Shown in pieces: positions 22,901-34,109 of a stretch of DNA of 64,000 nucleotides. Both the position numbers and the translations under genes were made by a program. Source of the stretch: Xanthostigma xanthostigma (taxonomy: Eukaryota; Arthropoda; Insecta; Raphidioptera; Raphidiidae). The notes beneath the pieces are model-generated. The model did no database searches, was not told where the DNA came from, and was given only the letters and a program-made list of their open reading frames with translations. The DNA is taken from contig OY754465.1 of NCBI GenBank assembly GCA_963575645.1, positions 53,343,901 to 53,407,900 of the forward strand, in the 5' to 3' direction. Each line of letters opens with the position of its first letter. The first letter of the stretch is position 1.

Positions 22901-23985
22901 AGGTTTTAACTTTAATTTAAATAGTTTTTTTTTTTCATTTCCACCGACTAGTTTTGGAGAAATCAATGAAAACATATCATCCATCTACCGTTTTACCATA
23001 AAGCCAATGTTAAATATGCCTACTTTTGAAGTCATTTATTTATTTAAATAATCGGGCAAATCCCCTAAAATTTTCAGAATTGGTTTAGCCTCAGTCCAAC
23101 TTCATATAAAAAAAAATCAAGCCTTTTATTTAAAATTGCCTTGGTGCTCGAACTACCTTAACTGAAATCGTAACTTCAACAATAATTAAGAAGGCAATAC
23201 TTCACACTGAAATAGTTGTGATAAATAAAATGTGATAAATCGTAGTACTAACAGATGTATGTATTTATTTTCAGGAAAGCAGTCAAGATTTATCATTGTC
23301 GCTTGCCGAACTTGAACTTAAAAAACAGCAGCTTCTGTTAGAACTTCAGGAGAGTAATTGCACAAGCGACACAATTCAGGAATCCGAATGTTCACAAAAC
23401 ATTGAGGATCTGACTGAAACCGAAACTTTAGACTCGACCGAAAATGTATGTGAAAAAAATGACGCGTTCAAAACTGACGTTTTGAACGATCGTATAAAGG
23501 CAGACGATACTAGTTCAAAATCAGGCGCTGAAAACGAAACAGAATCGAGTATAAATGAGGCAACACCAAACAAATGTTTGGAACGATCAAAATCACTTTC
23601 TCATATCGTGCCGATTTGCTCAGCTACACCAAACACAAAATCATCTGAACAGTCGACATTTTCAAAAGATATTAATTCTGATAATTTACTGAAAGGAGAT
23701 GAATCCAGTTCAAAATCGGGTGCTGAAAATGAATCAGATTCGAGCATAAATAAGGCAACGCCGAATCAATATTTGGGGCGTTCAAAATCATTTTCTCGTG
23801 GCACGCCGATTTTAAGTTCGGCTTCGCCGTACACAAAATTACCTGAACAGTCGAAATTTTCAAAAGACATATGCCCGGTTATTAATTTTGAGAATCTACC
23901 AAATTCCACTGGGAAATATACTCAAATGAGCAGTTTGATAAAAAGAGTTCGACAGGCTGTTAAAAAAATCACTGACAAAAAGTAA
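19916..23985 (+). CDS. ZCCHC8: zinc finger CCHC domain-containing protein 8 (NEXT complex subunit)
   Basis: Nuclear scaffold that, in characterised animals, links the MTR4 helicase and RBM7 in the NEXT complex and targets short-lived RNAs to the exosome. Exons are 19916-20700, 21066-21363, 21715-22578 and 23275-23985; all joins are in frame, giving 885 residues (human about 707). Exon 1 ends with a zinc knuckle near residue 223, CFNCDGDHSLRDCP, spaced CX2CX3HX4C, one residue shorter than the classical knuckle. Exon 2 holds the PSP domain (about 272-315: FKPGRISENLRRAL, YRMRTLGYPPGWLEEA) and IIDYPGFNVP. Exon 3 is proline-rich with repeated PPPPGVSPLKT. Exon 4 begins with a leucine-rich helix (LAELELKKQQLLLELQE) and contains a tandem duplication of about 60 residues (SSKSGAENE...FSKDI twice). 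Introns 1, 2 and 3 each contain a transposon. Confidence 0.93.
20845..20987. mobile_element. family B MITE in ZCCHC8 intron 1
   Basis: GCTCTGTTCCAACCTCTG pairs with GAGAGGTTAGAACAGAGC. TA follows the right end. It carries the shared CATGCGCAGTAACTAAAACG. It fills 143 of the 365 bp of the intron. Confidence 0.75.
21405..21585. mobile_element. foldback MITE in ZCCHC8 intron 2
   Basis: Left TTTATTTGTTGGTCAAGTCC pairs with right ATTTGACCAACAAACATG. The centre contains ATTCTTGACCATAAGCAG. Short and non-coding; the target duplication is unclear. Confidence 0.55.
22643..23160. mobile_element. foldback MITE in ZCCHC8 intron 3
   Basis: The ends AAGGTAGTACGAGCACCAAG and CTTGGTGCTCGAACTACCTT are inverted. 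A second, longer palindrome inside (about 22709-22992) pairs GGTAGATGGATGATATG with CATATCATCCATCTACCG around CGACTATTAATA. It occupies most of the 696-bp intron. Confidence 0.8.
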
Positions 23986-24049
23986 CATTTTTTTATAGCT
24001 ACCTGTAAATAAATAATGTACAAAAATATTTTTTATTGAACAAAAACAA

Positions 24050-24055
24050 AATAAA
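24050..24055 (+). terminator. polyadenylation signal for ZCCHC8
   Basis: AATAAA lies 65 nt after the stop codon; another AATAAA is at about 24008. Either could serve the transcript. Confidence 0.5.
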
Positions 24056-24220
24056 GTTGCCATAATATTACGATTCTTCAGAAACAAGTTTGACGATTTA
24101 TGACAGGTAGGACTGTAGCCTTTCAACCAGTTTCCTTTTACTTACATTAGTTTTTCTAATCGTGGCACTAACCCAACGTCTCAATTGAGCACAAGTATAG
24201 ACCTACCATTCCCTATGTTT

Positions 24221-24661
24221 AGGTCGCTGCATACGAGGATAGAAACACTGCTTGGAGTTATGCTGGCCGGTAGGCTGGGTACGAAGCTTGAAATGACGTC
24301 ACTGCGAGCTCGCCTGTTAGCTCACAATATAGGTTTTAAAATTAGAACAGGGGCTATTTTCCTTGCTAGGTATGAGCTAGAACCAATCAGGAAGCAGTAT
24401 CTTGTCGCGTGGACGACTTAACAAACGTACACAAACCAACATGACGTCATTCTGCTCAGTCAGACAACAGACACGTTTTGCTCTGTGTTTATATTTGAAC
24501 TGTCACTGCGCGCGCACCAGATTTACTCGCAAAACTAGCTTGAAAAGACGTCTCGTGTGAAGCGAGCACGTAACAGCAATCAAGAAAACCAGCGCTAGAA
24601 AACTAGTAGGCAAATCTAGCAAGGAATCTAACAGCGTTTCTAGCCTCGTGTGCAACGGCCT
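24221..24661. mobile_element. PIF/Harbinger-like MITE, copy 1
   Basis: It begins AGGTCGCTGCATACGAGG and ends CTCGTGTGCAACGGCCT. The body closely matches 53353-53784, for example GCTGGGTACGAAGCTTGAAA and CTGCGCGCGCACCAGATT. The flanks (TTT / TTA) are an imperfect 3-bp match. Non-coding. Confidence 0.7.
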
Positions 24662-24777
24662 TTAGGTAATACATACAGTTATGTCCGCGGTGACACAGTT
24701 GTGTTCTCGGGCCGGAATATTTGAGGCCATCCGCCCATCACAGGGGAAGAAAATAATCCACCAATAGTGAAAAATTG

Positions 24778-24942
24778 GTTCGTTCCAAGCAGCCGTGAAC
24801 GGTAATAAAACCGTACACAGTCTTGTCACAGCGCAAGACTAATTTGCGCACTAGCTCAAAAATCGATACTGCGCAAGACAATCTTGCGCAGTAACAGGAC
24901 TGTGTACGGTTTTATTACCGTTCGCGGCTGCTTGGAACGAAC
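24778..24942. mobile_element. foldback MITE related to family B
   Basis: GTTCGTTCCAAGCAGCCGTG pairs with GCGGCTGCTTGGAACGAAC. Inner arms CGGTAATAAAACCGTACACA match almost perfectly inverted. The centre holds a second inverted motif (TCTTGCGCAGT). About 165 bp, nearly a perfect hairpin. Confidence 0.75.
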
Positions 24943-26029
24943 TTTAGATGTTGAAATGAAGTACCTTAGGTAAGTTCCAATAATACAATTTATTTAGCAC
25001 CGATAAATGTACATAATATAAATTCAAGGTCAAATATAAATCTTAAACATAAATTTTAATATTTTTTTTCAGTTACATATTTTCTGTGATAACTTTTTTT
25101 TTTATTTAAAATTGGTTACCAATATGATTGTGCATCTATAAATCACCAAAATCTAGTAAAGAAATAAAATATTAATAGGAATATGCAATTTTTAAAAGTT
25201 GTCTATTGAATTAAATTTAATACGAAAGTAATAATAATTATTCAAGAACAAAGCAGTACTTCAAGTGTCACCCGGAGGAAATGATTTTATTACAGTAGAC
25301 AAACGTCAAAAAAACAATAAAAACAAAGCAATCGCTAACAATTGTAATATGAAATGTTGACACATGCCATCAATATTTTTACAAAATTGAGAATGTATAC
25401 AGAGCTGTACAAAATGAGTTAAAAAAACAAAACAAATTAAGCTTCGCCGACTTCTGCACCATTTCAAGTAAGTCTAAAAGCTGCTGTTGCGTTAGACATG
25501 CATTGCACATTATAGACGTTCAACAACTGAGGGCATTAGGTGTTTCCCCGTTAGCAGTTTCAATCACCCGAGCATTATTCCAGAGTAACTTTGATTTAAA
25601 AGGAATGGGTTTTAAAAAAAAGTCCCAAGTGGCAAATGTTCCGAGGGGTCATTTTTATGTGGTTACTCGGGAGTTCGTTGTTTCAAAAGATTTTTTTATG
25701 CACCTGTATGAAGGTTTCCCGCCATTACATAAATAAAAATCGAAAAGTTTGTATTAGAGGTTTTAGGCCATCCTGAAACTAAATGAAAGATAAAATAAAA
25801 AAACAATTGACGACGCCAACTATAAATATATATATTTTTTTAGTTTCATCTGACGAGGGTTCGTTTCGACAAGTGGCAACGACCTATCCGGTACTGAGAT
25901 CAGCCGGAGTGTCTCTAATTGTTTTACTCTTTAACGGAACAGCTTACGGTACAGCGTATTCAAAACATTTCTCAAAACGTGATAATTAATACCCATTATT
26001 ATTAGTAGAAGTTTTGTTCCAAAATATGT
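24943..26029. other. no recognised gene; possible SMIM14 3' UTR
   Basis: On the minus strand an AATAAA lies at 24989-24994, so the SMIM14 3' UTR might reach this far, but nothing proves it. A plus-strand open stretch at about 25849-25989 follows an acceptor-like TATTTTTTTAG and encodes a hydrophobic segment of no known family. I do not annotate it as a gene. Confidence 0.35.
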
Positions 26030-26111
26030 GTTGAAAGAGATTTATTTGGTTGAGGAACGATAGAAATAAACTTATTTCTATCGTTCCTTAACCAAATAAA
26101 TCTCCTTCAAC
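26030..26111. repeat. long near-perfect hairpin
   Basis: Arms of about 39 bp (GTTGAAAGAGATTTATTTGG and CCAAATAAATCTCCTTCAAC at the base, ACGATAGAAATAA / TTATTTCTATCGT at the tip) meet with a 2-nt loop. It is probably a compact foldback MITE. As RNA it would form a stem much longer than typical microRNA hairpins. Confidence 0.75.
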
Positions 26112-26542
26112 CCATCATTATAATTCAATGAACTTTTTACACTTTGATAAAATAATAATTCTTTTAATTTCACAGACTATATTATAATATATGTATATAT
26201 ATTTTAATTGCTCTATTAAATATTTAAATAATAATATATTGAATTGGTATTCGGAATATAATTTATGTTAAATAATTAAAATATTTGCCCAGCAAATTTT
26301 CTAAAAAAACAGATACAGACTAATGTAAATAATTCGCCAACCAGCTGCAAAAATGTCATTTTATTTTTAGCATTACAACAATTAACATTTTAAACATTGT
26401 GTCACGTTCCTCAATTCCTTGATAAAATAACGATTTACTCTCGAAAGCCTTAGTCCATAAGTTTCCTCAAGGGATGCCAATATCGTATACAGTGCAACTT
26501 CGTTAATTCGACACAAAAACTTCGAATATTATTATAATTATA

Positions 26543-26679
26543 GCTATGTTCCGACCTCTCTACGAACGGTAATATTATCTTCAGTCATGCGTAGTAGCTA
26601 AAACGAAACTGATTGTGTCGGTTTTTGAGCTACCGAGCAAGACTGTGATGATAATATTACCGTTCACAGAGAGATTGCT
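26543..26679. mobile_element. family B MITE
   Basis: GCTATGTTCCGACCTCTC after TA, with CATGCGTAGTAGCTAAAACG inside and a decayed right end (CCGTTCACAGAGAGATTGCT). Same family as 12288-12516. Confidence 0.65.
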
Positions 26680-27913
26680 TATATCAGCACAAAAATATTT
26701 TCCGAATTAGTAATGCCCCTTTTAAGATACTTGTACAGAAAACAAAAGGTGCTGATTCCTAAAAAAAGACAAAACTAATTCTGACTATTTTACGGATAAT
26801 ACAGATTGCTAAAAAAAATATCAAATCGAGGGCAATGACATGCTGAAAGAGAATTCTACAACTTCGAAGTTTAATAATCAGTCTGCAGCTGAACAGCGAA
26901 ATATTGCAAGACAAAGTGAACCTTCAAACATCAAAACGGGGATCCGATGAACTCCGCAACTTTAATCGCCTGCCCCCCCTCAATTTCTTGTTTAAGGAGG
27001 TTCGTGGCCGATTTTCAAAATAGTACCAACATTTTGAAACTTTTATCATCGAAAGACTTATAAAAAAAATGCTCACTGGCAAAATTTCAACTTCATTCAC
27101 TACACCGTTTTTGAGAAATACATTTTTTAAAGTCGGTCTATACACGGGAGTAAATGGAGATTTTTTTTTAATACCGAAGCTTGTATCAAAATATTACCAT
27201 TGTAATGAAACTTTTACTACTTAATTAATTAGTTATTGACAAAAACAGATGTCAAAACAAGTTCTATGACGTCATTCGTGACGAAAAGTAAAATATCAAT
27301 TTTTTGAGTCTTCCGATTTATGCTGGAGTCCGGATCCCAGTGCGATGCTAACAGGTTAAATAATATTAAAATGCACAGTATGTATAACCTATACAATATG
27401 TTACAGTTTTATTTTATAATTTTATAAATAATAATTTGCGCCCATTTTCAAAATACTATAGGTACTATACAAAAGTGCACACTGATAAATATAAAAACAA
27501 ATTGTGTATAACAAACAAATTAACTATTTTTGCAATAAACGATAAATAATTATTCAAAACAATATAATTGATAATCCCAAAATTATTCCACTTGTCGACA
27601 TAATTAATAATATTTTTGACATCTTGCACATAAAAACTGATTTGGCTATAAAACACTACCTTACATCATTTTTTAGACATTTTTCTAAATAGTTGAAAAG
27701 AAAGGATCACAGTTAATAATTGTTTTATCTTTTTTTTATATATACAAGTACCAAATATTGGATAAACATTGTTTCGAACGTGTGAAAAATTAAAAAATCG
27801 ACAGTCAACATTTGAGAGTTCCTTGTTTGTGGAATGTTACTGTTTTTGTGCTGGTTCTCTTAGCCTCTGTACCTATTTTCTCAAGCAATTTTTTTAACAT
27901 CCGGAATACTCCA
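26680..27913. other. no recognised gene; adjacent to SMIM14 3' end
   Basis: AT-rich sequence. The minus-strand open frames near 26924-27145 and 27465-27656 show no recognisable protein. Part of this may be SMIM14 3' UTR. A run of C (CCTGCCCCCCCTC) occurs near 26970. Confidence 0.4.
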
Positions 27914-30556
27914 TCAAAATGCCGTTGGTGGAGGAGTTGGTGGCGCTCCGTCCGATCCCTAAATATAAAAAACGTAAAATTCCTTAGATCGACTTTTATA
28001 GAAAAACGCTTTATTTTAAGTGTGTATGTTGATTTCTTCTTTTTGAAAATTTTAGTAGAAGTAGGAGAAAAAAACGTGAGCTATTATTATTAATACGTAC
28101 CGGCCTAGGTTTAGCATCGGTTACGGGGGAAGATCGTAACGCCCGTGGTCTCATCATGTACATAGCAATCGCAAATGCTATCATTAAACTCAACATAAGG
28201 AAACTGGTTTCGGGTGTCTGGTTGCCTACCTGAACGCTCGGTACTAAAACAACATTTGTTTGATTAGACATAATTTAACAATTCGACATGATAATGAGTT
28301 ACGGCGGAATAGTGATATGAAACAAATGAGCATACTCAACTAAACTCTATATAGCGAACTTCTATTTAACGAAAAACTCGTTAAAACGTAGAAATTGCTA
28401 AGGTTTGTTTGGTCTACATTGTTACCCATATATTGAAATACTCTATATAGCGTAACAACCACTCTCAATAGCGAAACAATACGTCATTATTTAGACCCTA
28501 ATAAACATTAATGTCAAACAATGTCGTAATAACCAATAAAACGGGTTGTAATATTCGATAGTGGCGCTTTGGGATAATATTGTATAATTAAACAAATAAT
28601 ACATACACTGCTCAAAGCATTCTGAATCTGTGCAATACGACTGAGACTGGCGTAGCTGAAAATGAAACAAATTTTAGCTCCGAGTATATTTTATTTTATT
28701 CTTGAATACTCCTTAACTACGATAGATTGCAGATTGTAGGCGCTCGACAACCGTGATCATTACGGTTTAAAGCTTCAACTTAAAGGACGGATTTTCACAC
28801 TTTTTGTCTGTCTGATGTTTGTTCCGGATTAAATCAAAAGCTACTGATCAACTTTGATTGTTCCGCTATATACATCAAGATAAGCTAAATATCAGTGGGG
28901 CTCTTCTAAAAATCGACACAAACGCGAGCGAAGCCGTAGATAAAGGTCTGTAATTTATAAAACAATACTTCTGGACAAAAAAAACAAAAAAACAAGTATA
29001 GCAAAAATATTTATAACAAACATTCACAGGAAATAAGCTTATCAAAAATAATAGCCTTGAGCATTTTGATAAAAAAAAATATTGAAAATATGTCTACGAC
29101 TACACCTTGATATTCCTCCAGTAATAAAACTGCTTTCCGTTTTGTATAAAGTTTGTCATAACTGAACCCAGGACTTATTCAAATTATCTAACTACTAGTA
29201 TAGCCGTTTTCTTTAGACAATCCACCAGCGGTCCTGATTCAATTGTTTTATTTACTCATTTGTTTTAAACTGAAACGTTTTGTGTACAGGAATTCCATCA
29301 TTTATTTTCTCTTCATTATTGTTTACAATATTACAAAGAATTACGAACGCTCCTGTCTAACGTGCTTTTGTATGAATCGGGTTTCATCGGAAATCGTAAC
29401 TGCTCGGAGAAATTCAAAGCGATCGACTGAATATACTCGTATGAATCGGGTTTTATCTAATTGCTCAGCAAAGCCAAAGACTAGCAGCTGAGCATGTTAG
29501 AAAGAATTGGTCAGACTTGTATCTTTATCTTTTTTATCCGAGACTTTTCCAAATATTCTCAAATTTCAAACAGGGTCAGTATAGTATATTTTGAAAACGG
29601 CTAACACCAGGCGACTTAAATAATACCTACTTAATATTTTTTTTTAATTAATAAGCTATTACCCGCGGTTTCACTCGCGTTAACGTGTCTTTTGACTCGA
29701 CTGTGCTTGCACAGCCAAATGAAAAGTTAATTCGAATCGACAGTACACCAAGTTTCATCATATTCGGTTCATTCGTTCTCGAGTCATGCTCGTAAAAACA
29801 GACAAACATTCCGGAAACACGTTTTTCCTTCTAAATACCATTATATCACACAAAATTGAAAATACTCACAAAAAACTGCAAGTAAACTAGATTGCAGACA
29901 AAGGCTTCGTTATTATTTTATATACTAGAATTGAATAAATTATTTTTTCTAGCTATTATTATAGTGTTAAGCGATCAGTGTTAATGTAGGTATTAAAATA
30001 CTTTAACAGCCAGTACGGCGATACTAGAGCTTAATATGAGCCCTCGATAAATATAATATAGGACTCGATATGGATTTAACTACTGATTCTATGGGTATTT
30101 TATTTATAAATGAGGTTCAGGTTTCGGGATAAGAGAAACCACGATGTACTCCGATGCACAGTATCTAGAGAGATGTAAATATAATATATTCAAAATCTAC
30201 CTACATCATTCCATACACAATTATTGACACCTTTTAGTCAAATTACCCAAATTAACTATACAATTATCTTGGTTACTGCATATCGATAATTGCTAAAAAA
30301 TCGAATTGTTTTGCTTCTTTGAAATTAAATACAATTTTGGGTTACCAAAATTGTGTTTTATATGGAACAATCTATTTTCTTGAAAACGTAGTTCACAAGA
30401 CGATGGTTAATTTAAGTAATTGACTGACTTGGGAGCTGTATTAATAGCGTGGGCAATTACTAATTAATATAAAACACTTACCAGCGATAATAATCTTCTC
30501 ATTGCCATTTCGTGGCTCCACATACATTCGCAAGGATCCATCCCTTCGTCTGACAT
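27914..30556 (-). CDS. SMIM14: small integral membrane protein 14
   Basis: Single-pass membrane protein of the endoplasmic reticulum in vertebrates; molecular function not established. Four short coding exons on the minus strand: 30556-30482, 28655-28607, 28243-28101 and 27958-27914. All have GT/AG borders and in-frame joins (phases 0, 1, 0), giving 103 residues against 99 in human. Exon 1 encodes a start like the family's (MSDEGMDPCECMWSHEMAMR). Exon 2 carries the nearly invariant LRQSQSYCTDSEC. Exon 3 holds the membrane helix (FLMLSLMIAFAIAMYMM) followed by RPRALRSS. Exon 4 gives the proline-rich tail GAPPTPPPTAF and the stop TGA. The match to the family over the whole length, including the CECxWSHE and SYCTD motifs, makes the assignment strong. 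Upstream non-coding exons were not placed. It converges with ZCCHC8. Confidence 0.94.
28350..28500. repeat. dispersed repeat (partner of 6161-6312)
   Basis: It shares AAAACGTAGAAATTGCT, TATTGAAATACTCTATAT and CAATAGCGAAACAATACGTC with 6161-6312. It lies in a SMIM14 intron, just upstream of exon 3. Confidence 0.55.
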
Positions 30557-32182
30557 TAATTTCAGATAATGAACAATTTTTACACTAACGACAAAAAAAC
30601 GCAATTAATCGACGCGTAGCATACTTAAAAATAACAATGACATTTTTTGCGTACAATTTAAGAACGAAACGCAACAGGTAATTTGCTATGCTGGCAAATA
30701 TTTTATGTCATCAGAAAACAAAATGTCATTCTTTAAACAAATTTAACTAGATTTATTAACATTTTGACGTGACATTTGTACAAGACGACTGATTATACTA
30801 AATATTTCTTACCCAGTATTTGGTGTATTATTTAAAAGGTATTTTATCGGTCAACACAGAGCAATAATATTCCAATATGTGTCAAATAATATAAATAACC
30901 ATGAATTAAAAGTGATTACTGCAGAGTGTACAGACTTTCTTTGCACAGAAAGTCAGAAAAGATAGGAACATAAATATTTATAGCTTGTAAGCTCCTCATT
31001 CGTCGCCTGACAGTTACTACTAACCAATAGGAGACCAGCATTCAATGCGAGTGGCAATTCAAATACAAAACACAGCTGTTTCAATGTTCAGCTTGACGTG
31101 TCTCTTTGCAATAAGTTTAAAAATATTACAAAATAAAATATCGTTTATATTTTTCAGAGGCGTATCTAGAGAGAGACTAAAGGTTACATCTAAAAAAAAT
31201 AAATTGAATTCATAACTTCAGAAACAATTTAGGAAATTGCAACTTACATTTTATAAAATATTAGCCTTTACAAGAGGTCTCGCTGGCTCCCTTCGACAGA
31301 AAGTACAAACATTATATTAATCTTGCTGTCGAGCGTCTATAATCTACAATATCTTTAACCTGAATGTAACTGAATGAAATGTAATCTTTTCTCGATGCGA
31401 TTCGGCGTATTTTTTGGAACCCTTGTAACTTCCATATGGGTTACACTTCAAGTCTCAAATTTTCATCACAGGATGAGGCTAATATGGTTATGCAACGCAC
31501 CAAATTTACATTTTATTGCAATGCTATTTAGGATTTTATTAAATCATACTTGTTTAGGTAAGTATCAAGTGTACCGAGTGCGTAATATAAAAACAGACAG
31601 AGAAATAAAAAATATGAAAACACGACTTTCCATCTAAGTACCAAAAACATTCTACGAAATTATTGACAGAAGTTCCGTAACTATTTTATATATTAGTTTA
31701 ATAAATTCTGAATTCCAACGCCTGATTTTTTTCGCAGTACTCCAAATGAAAATACACAGCGCACACTGATCTTTTCCGATTGTAAAAAAGCAGTCAAGAA
31801 AATAAGGTAGCTAACAGGTGTACCCAACGCCATAACTAGGACCTGGCAACTGGTGTTCGCGTCAGGGGCGCAAACCCAGGAGGGCGCAATTATGATTTTT
31901 TTTTAAATACATATATCAACCAACATCATTTCGAGAGAACGAAATCAGAATCTTTCCATGGGCGCCGATGAATTTAGCTACGGGCACTTCCTTAAGTCCT
32001 ATGGACACTACGAACACTTCTAAAAGCCCTATGGACACTAGCTTTAAGTTAATAGCAGCACCACTTAAAGGACAACTAATAAATCTCACGTTAGATGTCC
32101 TCGTCAACAAAAGTCATGTTAGAATGCACCGCATACACACAGCCAACGTTACGCACTGTCATCTAATGAAATACTAGTAACT
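30557..32182. other. upstream of SMIM14; nothing recognised
   Basis: SMIM14's promoter should be here. A CCAAT-type box (ACCAATAGG) lies near 31023, close to a slightly more GC-rich patch at about 30990-31070. No upstream exon can be supported. Decayed hAT-like sequence (GGGGCGCAAACCCAGGAGG) occurs near 31864. Confidence 0.4.
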
Positions 32183-32612
32183 AAAAAAAAAATTGGTTGT
32201 CTGTAAAGTCGGTTTACGGACGATAGTTTTACGTGATAACGTATTCCGCTCGAATATCATATTTAATAATACATAACCTAAATTTTAGTAGCTGTCAAAC
32301 TATATTTTTACCGACTAATAATTTGATCAACCAAAGAAAAATACTTACATATTTTAAAGCAATTATAAAAGACATTTAAAAGGATGTATATATATTATAT
32401 ATTTGTTAACAAACCGTATAATTTATCTGGTCATCTGTCAGATGTAGCTTTCGCTGGAACAGCCGAAAAAAATGTTGAACGCACACTACTCTCTGACGTC
32501 ACGCGAGAAGAGAGAGACTATCGCTTATATCGCGCTCTCGCTTGCGGAACGTTACTCTTTTTCGTGCGTGCAGCCGGTGTTTCATCAATTTATAAGACGT
32601 TATCACGTCAAT
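32183..32612 (-). mobile_element. MITE family A, copy 4 (inverted, long)
   Basis: It begins AATTGGTTGTCTGTAAAG and ends TTATAAGACGTTATCACGTC, so it lies in reverse orientation. The interior (about 32295-32530) is unique to this copy, which may be closer to a longer parent element. No transposase frame is seen. Confidence 0.7.
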
Positions 32613-32639
32613 AAACTAGTAAGTAAATTTCGCCCTGTT

Positions 32640-32760
32640 ATCTAGATGTCGCCTTCAATCAAAGCCATCCAACGTGCACAAACGTAAAGTCCTTCCATAA
32701 AATTGTCACGTCAATTGTACGGTTTTACTATACCAACAAAACGCGCCATTAGATGTTATT
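32640..32760. repeat. dispersed repeat, uninterrupted copy
   Basis: It matches sequence around 59270-59322 and 59780-59805 (ACGGTTTTACT and AAACGCGCCATTAGAT). The 59-kb copy is split there by a hAT MITE. Confidence 0.5.
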
Positions 32761-33552
32761 CTTTTAAAATGTAGATCGGTCACGTTGCAAATGAAGATGG
32801 CGACGCAAACCGAAGGAAAAATGTCTTTTGATACCGTTTCTAACATAACGAAAGTATTTACAATAAGCATGATGACAGCATAAAAGAATCAAAGAATAAA
32901 CAGTTTTGGAGAAAAATATATGTTGAAAAGATTCTAAAAAATGACCCAGTGTTAATATAAACATTGAGATTTTTAATAAAATAAAAGTATAAAATACTGC
33001 AATCGGCCATTTTAACTGAAACATCGAATGACGTCACGCCTATGTAAATCATATAGGGAATATAAACACATGAAGTAAATAATCACCGTGTCGCTTTTGT
33101 TACGGTCATTCACCCCTGCATCATTTAATTAATTGTGTTGTAGTTTATTCTCGATTCTGTGATATTTTATAACACTTATCATAGGAAACCTCGACAAAAA
33201 AAGCGATAATAACGGCCAATCCTTTAACTCGGTACGTTGTTCGAGGACGTAAAATATTATAGGATGACCGAATGAGCGCAAGTTTATACATCGCGTACTA
33301 CACTTCCGTCATCGAATCACACATTTTTTGGACTTGCACCGCGACATAACAATGCACTCAGACTCAGCTCATTAATCATAAAGCTTTACAGTCAAAGTGG
33401 TCATAGCTTTAAAAGCTGAGGCGAAGATATGGCGATTATTACACGTATATGAATCCTTGTACTGCAGGCAGTGCGACGACAGGAGAATCGGAATTCGTAA
33501 AAAAGCCAAGTAAAAAACATAAGAGTACCCAATGTATCATGAAATGTTCCTT
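32761..33552. other. intergenic, nothing recognised
   Basis: AT-rich; no exon or bounded element supported. Confidence 0.4.
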
Positions 33553-33792
33553 GCCCGGTCCGGTCCGGCTTCGCCCGAATTTGTAGATATCCACCGTTTT
33601 TTCGTCGACTTACATTTGGTCTTCACCAAAAGTTTTTTTTATTTTAACGCGATAATAATATATAGTCTATGTCCATCCTGAACGTCCATTCTAAATATTG
33701 CTGAAAACAATTTTCAAATCGAATGGGTAGTTTCGGAGATTACCTACCTCCAACATCCAAACTTACAAACTTTGCCCCTTTATAATATTAGA
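33553..33792 (-). mobile_element. decayed non-autonomous Helitron (inverted)
   Basis: Read on the minus strand it starts TCTAATATTATAAAGGGGC, shares AAACTACCCATTCGATTTG and TTTTAACACAATATAT-type body sequence with the copies at 5.9 and 17 kb, and ends in a decayed CCGGACCGG terminus. Confidence 0.6.
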
Positions 33793-33803
33793 TCAGTACC
33801 TAC

Positions 33804-34109
33804 TAGTGATGTACCGAATGTACATTTTTAAACATTCGCGAATGCAAGTATTCCGTTTTCAAATTTGGCGCCATTTGTCCTAGGTTATTTGACAGCTGAT
33901 CGGCCGCGCAAGTCGCACGCACACATTTGAACTGTTTCTGGGTATTAGGTTGATTCTTATTAATACTAAGTCTAAAGCTTTGTTACCTATGTTAAAATCA
34001 AGGGTAATAAAAGGTATATAATTGCGAGGTTACCTTAGCGAAAAAACTTCGGATATTTTTTAGAAAAGGAGTAAGAAAATTGTGAATGCGAATATTCGTT
34101 ACATCACTA
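33804..34109. mobile_element. hAT MITE (family D), intact copy
   Basis: The ends TAGTGATGTACCGAATGT and ATTCGTTACATCACTA are inverted. The flanks GTACCTAC (33796-33803) and ATGCCTAC (34110-34117) agree at 6 of 8 positions, consistent with an 8-bp duplication. The second copy (40683-42539) carries nested insertions, so this copy shows what the uninterrupted element looks like. Confidence 0.78.

Noticed and set aside
25849-25989. Plus-strand exon after TATTTTTTTAG encoding a hydrophobic segment
   Set aside because: No recognisable family, no partner exon and no clear downstream structure; the region may be SMIM14 3' UTR.
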